DNA from: Clostridia bacterium
GTDB lineage: Bacteria > Bacillota > Clostridia > Christensenellales > Aristaeellaceae
Direction of reading: 5' to 3'
DNA: 64,000 nucleotides
NCBI GenBank assembly: GCA_017541105.1
Contig: JAFXZS010000001.1
Coordinates: 89,727-153,726 of the forward strand
Below the pieces are notes generated by a model, which saw only the letters and a list, made by a program, of their open reading frames with translations, made no database searches and was not told where the DNA came from. Below are positions 61,218 to 64,000 of this stretch, piece by piece. Numbering within the stretch: position 1 is the stretch's first letter; every line of letters begins with the position of its first letter. The position numbers were made by a program, and so were the translations under genes.

Positions 61218-62480
61218 ATGACGAAGGAACGTAGAGCGGCGGAAAGGCTGGCCTGCAAGGGGTTCGGGGCGCTGTTGCTGCTGCTGGCGGGCATGTGGGC
61301 TGTTCCGCAGCTCTGGGACAAGCTGAGCCCGTTTATCATCGCGGTGCCGCTGGCAGCCGCGCTGCAGCCGGTCGTCCGATTCATGCATAACAAGCTGAAA
61401 TTCCGCCGGAGCCTTGCGGTGCTGATCTGCGTACTGATCCTGGTGGCAATCCTGCTGGGGATCACATACTGGCTGGTGGTCATCATCACGGAGCAGACAC
61501 CGCAGCTGGTAGGGCGTTCGGGCACGATGCTGAAGGACGCGCTGGATGCCCTGCACCGGCTGAGCGAACAGCTGATGAACGATGAAACCATGATCGCAAG
61601 CCCGCAGGTGCAGAGCCTGATTAAAAACGCGACGGACCAGGCGGTGGTGCTCGTCACGGAATGGGGATCCGACCTGGCGGCCAGCATCCTGGCGTTTACC
61701 ATGAACCTGGTGACTTCGCTGCCCTACGGGGTGATCTATCTCAGCTTTCTGGCCATGGCGCTGTATTTCATTGCCCACCATTATTCGGAAATCCGCAGTT
61801 ATCTGCCCGGCGGCAAGCGCCGGCGGCAGGACAGCAACACAACCCAGCTGACGAATTCCGCCGTCCGCAGCCTGATGGGCTACCTGCGGGTGCAGGGCAC
61901 CTTTGCGCTGATGGTCTTTGTTGTCAGTATGATCTTCCTTCGGATCTTCGGTTTCCGCAATGCCACACTGCTGGCGCTGGTGGCCGGGCTGATGGAAATG
62001 ATTCCCATGATCGGCAGCGGCCTGCTGTTCATCCTGATGAGCATCGTGTATTTCCTGACGGGACAGACGGCCATGGGCCTGCAGACGCTGGGGCTGACAG
62101 GCGGCCTGCAGCTGCTGCGCAGAGTGCTGGAACCGAAACTGATGTCCGACTCCATCGGGATCTCACCGCTGGAGAGCCTGATCGGAATGTTTGTGGGAAT
62201 GCGCTTCGGCGGGATCCTTGGACTGATCGGAGGCCCCGTGCTGATGAGCGTGCTTGTCGGCGCCGTGCGCGGGGGCATGCTGAAGAGTACTAATGATGAT
62301 CTGTTTGTGATCATCCAGTGGTTCAGAAAGCGCTGGTCGAACAGGGAACAGAAAGACAGCCTGGCCCCGGTGCCCGAATTGGCGGACGCACAGGGGAAAG
62401 ACGGGGAAACGGATAAGGCGGACGGCCCGCAGGAAGTGTGCCTGCAGAAGGAAAAGGACGGGCAGGGCAGGGAAGGCTGA
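61218..62480 (+). CDS. AI-2E family (YtvI-like) membrane protein
   Basis: A 420-residue membrane protein with about eight helices, resembling PerM/TqsA/YtvI proteins. It opens with FGALLLLLAGMWAVPQLWDKLSPFIIAVPLAAALQPVV in two hydrophobic blocks. The family signature GLMEMIPMIGSGLLFI and LEPKLMSDSIGISPL is present near residues 255-325. The last 60 residues are charged and cytoplasmic (KDGETDKADGPQEV). Members are proposed exporters of AI-2 or ions; YtvI is tied to sporulation in Bacillus. RBS GAGGAG precedes the ATG. It is followed by an aldo-keto reductase after 42 bases. Confidence 0.88.
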   Translation: MTKERRAAERLACKGFGALLLLLAGMWAVPQLWDKLSPFIIAVPLAAALQPVVRFMHNKLKFRRSLAVLICVLILVAILLGITYWLVVIITEQTPQLVGRSGTMLKDALDALHRLSEQLMNDETMIASPQVQSLIKNATDQAVVLVTEWGSDLAASILAFTMNLVTSLPYGVIYLSFLAMALYFIAHHYSEIRSYLPGGKRRRQDSNTTQLTNSAVRSLMGYLRVQGTFALMVFVVSMIFLRIFGFRNATLLALVAGLMEMIPMIGSGLLFILMSIVYFLTGQTAMGLQTLGLTGGLQLLRRVLEPKLMSDSIGISPLESLIGMFVGMRFGGILGLIGGPVLMSVLVGAVRGGMLKSTNDDLFVIIQWFRKRWSNREQKDSLAPVPELADAQGKDGETDKADGPQEVCLQKEKDGQGREG

Positions 62481-62522
62481 CCGGGAAAGCGGCTTGGATC
62501 AACGGCGGAGGAGGAACCGAAC

Positions 62523-63644
62523 ATGAAGAATCTGCGAGAACTGAACCCTTTCAGGCTTGGCTTCGGCCTGATGCGGCTTCCCAAGAACCCGGACGGCAGC
62601 ATTGACATCCCCCAGGTCTGCCGGATGGCGGACCGCTTTCTGGAAGCCGGGGGCACCTATTTTGACACCGCGTATGTTTACGATAACGGGGCAAGCGAGG
62701 CAGCGTTCAGGGAGGCCGTGGCGAACCGGTATCCCCGGGAATCCTACACGCTCTGTACAAAGCTGAATGCCTGGATGCAGTGCAGTGACGAGAAAAGCGC
62801 AAAACAGCAGTTCTGGACCAGCCTGGACCGTACCGGCGCGGGGTATTTCGATTACTACCTCCTGCATGCCCTGCAGCGGGTCAATATCGGCAAATACAAC
62901 GAATACCGCATCTGGGATTTCATCGCGGAGCAGAAGCAAAAGGGGCTGGTGAAGCATTACGGGTTCTCTTTCCACGCGGATCCGGAACTTCTTGAACAGC
63001 TGCTGCGGGAACACCCGGAGGTGGACTTTGTCCAGCTCCAGATGAACTACGCGGACTGGGAGAATCCGGGAGTGGCCTCCCGGAGAAACTGGGAGATCTG
63101 CCGGGAACACGGAAAACCCGTCGTCATTATGGAACCGGTCAAGGGAGGAATTCTGGCAAACCCGATTCCGGAGGTGCGGGAGATCCTGGACCGGGCGAAC
63201 GGACAGGTATCCTACGCCAGCTGGGCGCTGCGTTTCTGCGCAGGGCTGGATAATATTCTGGCTGTGCTCAGCGGGATGAGCAGCCTGGAACAGATGGAAG
63301 ACAACCTGAGGACCATGAAGGACTTCAGTCCTCTGAATGATACGGAAATGCAGGTGATCCGGCAGGCACAGGAAGCCCTGAACGCGGCGCGTGCCATTCC
63401 CTGTACATCCTGCCGTTACTGTACGGAGGGGTGCCCGATGGGGATCCCGATTCCGGATATCTTCACCGTGTACAACCGACGGGAGGGAAGCCCCCATTTC
63501 CGGACAGTCCGGGAGTACACGATTGTAACCACGGGGAAAGGGAAAGCCTCCCAGTGCGTTCAGTGCGGCCAGTGTGAACGGGCCTGCCCGCAGCACCTGC
63601 CGATCATCTCCCTGCTGGAAACCTGCCGGGAAATGGAAACTTAA
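62523..63644 (+). CDS. Aldo/keto reductase with C-terminal 2[4Fe-4S] domain
   Basis: A 373-residue cytoplasmic enzyme. The AKR barrel (about 1-280) shows FGLMRLP, the catalytic Asp and Tyr in TYFDTAYVYDNG, Lys in LCTKLN, and His in YYLLHAL. A ferredoxin-like tail has CTSCRYCTEGCPMGIPIPDI and CVQCGQCERACPQHLPII, each able to hold one [4Fe-4S] cluster. This AKR-ferredoxin architecture is common in Clostridia; substrates are mostly unknown. The tail suggests electrons can come from ferredoxin rather than only NADPH. RBS GGAGGAGG precedes ATG 62523. Confidence 0.93.
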   Translation: MKNLRELNPFRLGFGLMRLPKNPDGSIDIPQVCRMADRFLEAGGTYFDTAYVYDNGASEAAFREAVANRYPRESYTLCTKLNAWMQCSDEKSAKQQFWTSLDRTGAGYFDYYLLHALQRVNIGKYNEYRIWDFIAEQKQKGLVKHYGFSFHADPELLEQLLREHPEVDFVQLQMNYADWENPGVASRRNWEICREHGKPVVIMEPVKGGILANPIPEVREILDRANGQVSYASWALRFCAGLDNILAVLSGMSSLEQMEDNLRTMKDFSPLNDTEMQVIRQAQEALNAARAIPCTSCRYCTEGCPMGIPIPDIFTVYNRREGSPHFRTVREYTIVTTGKGKASQCVQCGQCERACPQHLPIISLLETCREMET

Positions 63645-63687
63645 CGAAAAACATATCGGAAAATAACGGGAAAAGAGAAAGAAAAGC

Positions 63688-63716
63688 TTGCCTTTTCTTT
63701 TCCCCTGTGTTATACT
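63688..63716 (+). promoter_or_regulatory. Extended -10 promoter ahead of the terminal repeat array
   Basis: TTGCCT (63688-63693), 17-base spacer, TATACT (63711-63716), with TG at 63708-63709 giving an extended -10. Expected transcription start is near 63723, about 26 bases before the first repeat. No protein frame of note follows. Confidence 0.7.
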
Positions 63717-63748
63717 CCCGTTTGCGGCTGAATGCCGGATCCGTATAC

Positions 63749-64000
63749 GGGGCATTAGCACAGTTGGTAGAACAAACCATCCGTACTTACGCCCCACAGG
63801 AAATCAGTTCCGAAAGCCGACCATAGGAGCTGATGGAAAATATGGTCGGAATTGTTACCAAATTCGGGGCATTAGCACAGATGGTAGAACAAACCATCCG
63901 TACTTACGCCCCACAGGAAATCAGTTCCGAAAGCCGACCATAGGAGCTGATGGAAAATATGGTCGGAATTGTTACCAAATTCGGGGCATTAGCACAGATG
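63749..64000 (+). repeat. Tandem 117-bp structured repeats, partly tRNA-like, running off the window
   Basis: Units begin with GGGGCATTAGCACAG at 63749, 63866 and 63983, so the period is 117 bases; the third is cut by the window end. Units 1 and 2 are almost identical; unit 1 has TTGGT where the others have ATGGT. Each unit can fold into a closing stem GGGGC/GCCCC enclosing GATGGT-7 nt-ACCATC, a small stem GGAA/TTCC, and a perfect stem CCGACCATA/TATGGTCGG with a 15-base loop. The first 26 bases look like a tRNA acceptor and D-arm, but no T-arm or matching 3' acceptor exists. It is probably a transcribed RNA array. Confidence 0.7.

Noticed and set aside
63749-63800. tRNA gene candidate
   Set aside because: The 5' part resembles an acceptor and D-arm, but there is no T-arm, no regular anticodon stem with U33, and no seven-base 3' acceptor strand.
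63749-64000. CRISPR array
   Set aside because: The whole 117-base unit repeats without variable spacers, and no cas gene is near.

Overview
ORGANISM. The window is GC-rich, gene-dense DNA from what looks like a monoderm anaerobe of the Clostridia (Bacillota), probably from gut or rumen. Supporting signs are strong AGGAGG ribosome sites with many GTG/TTG starts, an Rnf complex, a VorB-type 2-ketoacid:ferredoxin oxidoreductase, NifS/NifU, an ECF-type RibU, RqcH, exported lipoproteins, a GH10 xylanase and SGNH esterases. A placement near the Christensenellales is a guess. A pentahaem NrfA with system II cytochrome c maturation is unusual for this class.

LAYOUT. 1-3200: end of pyruvate kinase, a nitroreductase and two GNAT acetyltransferases. 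3200-15910: an accessory island with less GC-biased codon use at its left end. It has a cluster of TTCGTACA sites, a lipoprotein and a LytTR regulator, then eight closely spaced genes: a HerA/VirB4-like ATPase, a coiled-coil protein, a C39-like cysteine peptidase, an unknown, an Hsp70-like protein with Sel1 repeats, a small protein whose C-terminus faintly resembles GrpE, a 2H-phosphoesterase/LMW-phosphatase fusion and an ADP-ribosylglycohydrolase. I do not recognise this set as a described system. 15948-23348: alpha/beta hydrolase, M28 peptidase, phosphoesterase, sirtuin, alcohol dehydrogenase behind a MerR-type promoter, LarC, and an exported nitroreductase with a flavinylation-like motif. 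23800-25150: a decayed ABC transporter. 25150-29417: nifS-nifU, then a polycysteine leader ORF and attenuator before metY, and cysK. 29423-30473: a PfkB sugar kinase.

30660-44337 is the energy core: rnfC, an rnfD-rnfG fusion, rnfE, rnfA, rnfB, then a 1084-residue protein joining a pentahaem nitrite reductase (NrfA) to five FMN-binding domains on Glu/Ala/Pro-rich linkers, then resB and ccsA, an SGNH hydrolase, and an exported flavinylated fumarate-reductase-like flavoprotein. The simplest reading is that Rnf passes low-potential electrons through covalently bound flavins straight to the NrfA haems, replacing NrfH. The apbE flavin transferase that this needs is not in the window.

44400-63644: the vor operon, a CE2-like esterase, phosphoglycerate mutase, an exported two-repeat protein, an FMN riboswitch with ribU (flavin supply), rqcH, MATE, xylanase, nucleoside kinase, exonuclease, a BaiN-like flavoprotein, an RpiR regulator, an AI-2E-type membrane protein and an aldo-keto reductase with a ferredoxin tail. 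The window ends in a promoter followed by tandem 117-bp, highly structured, partly tRNA-like repeats that run off the edge.
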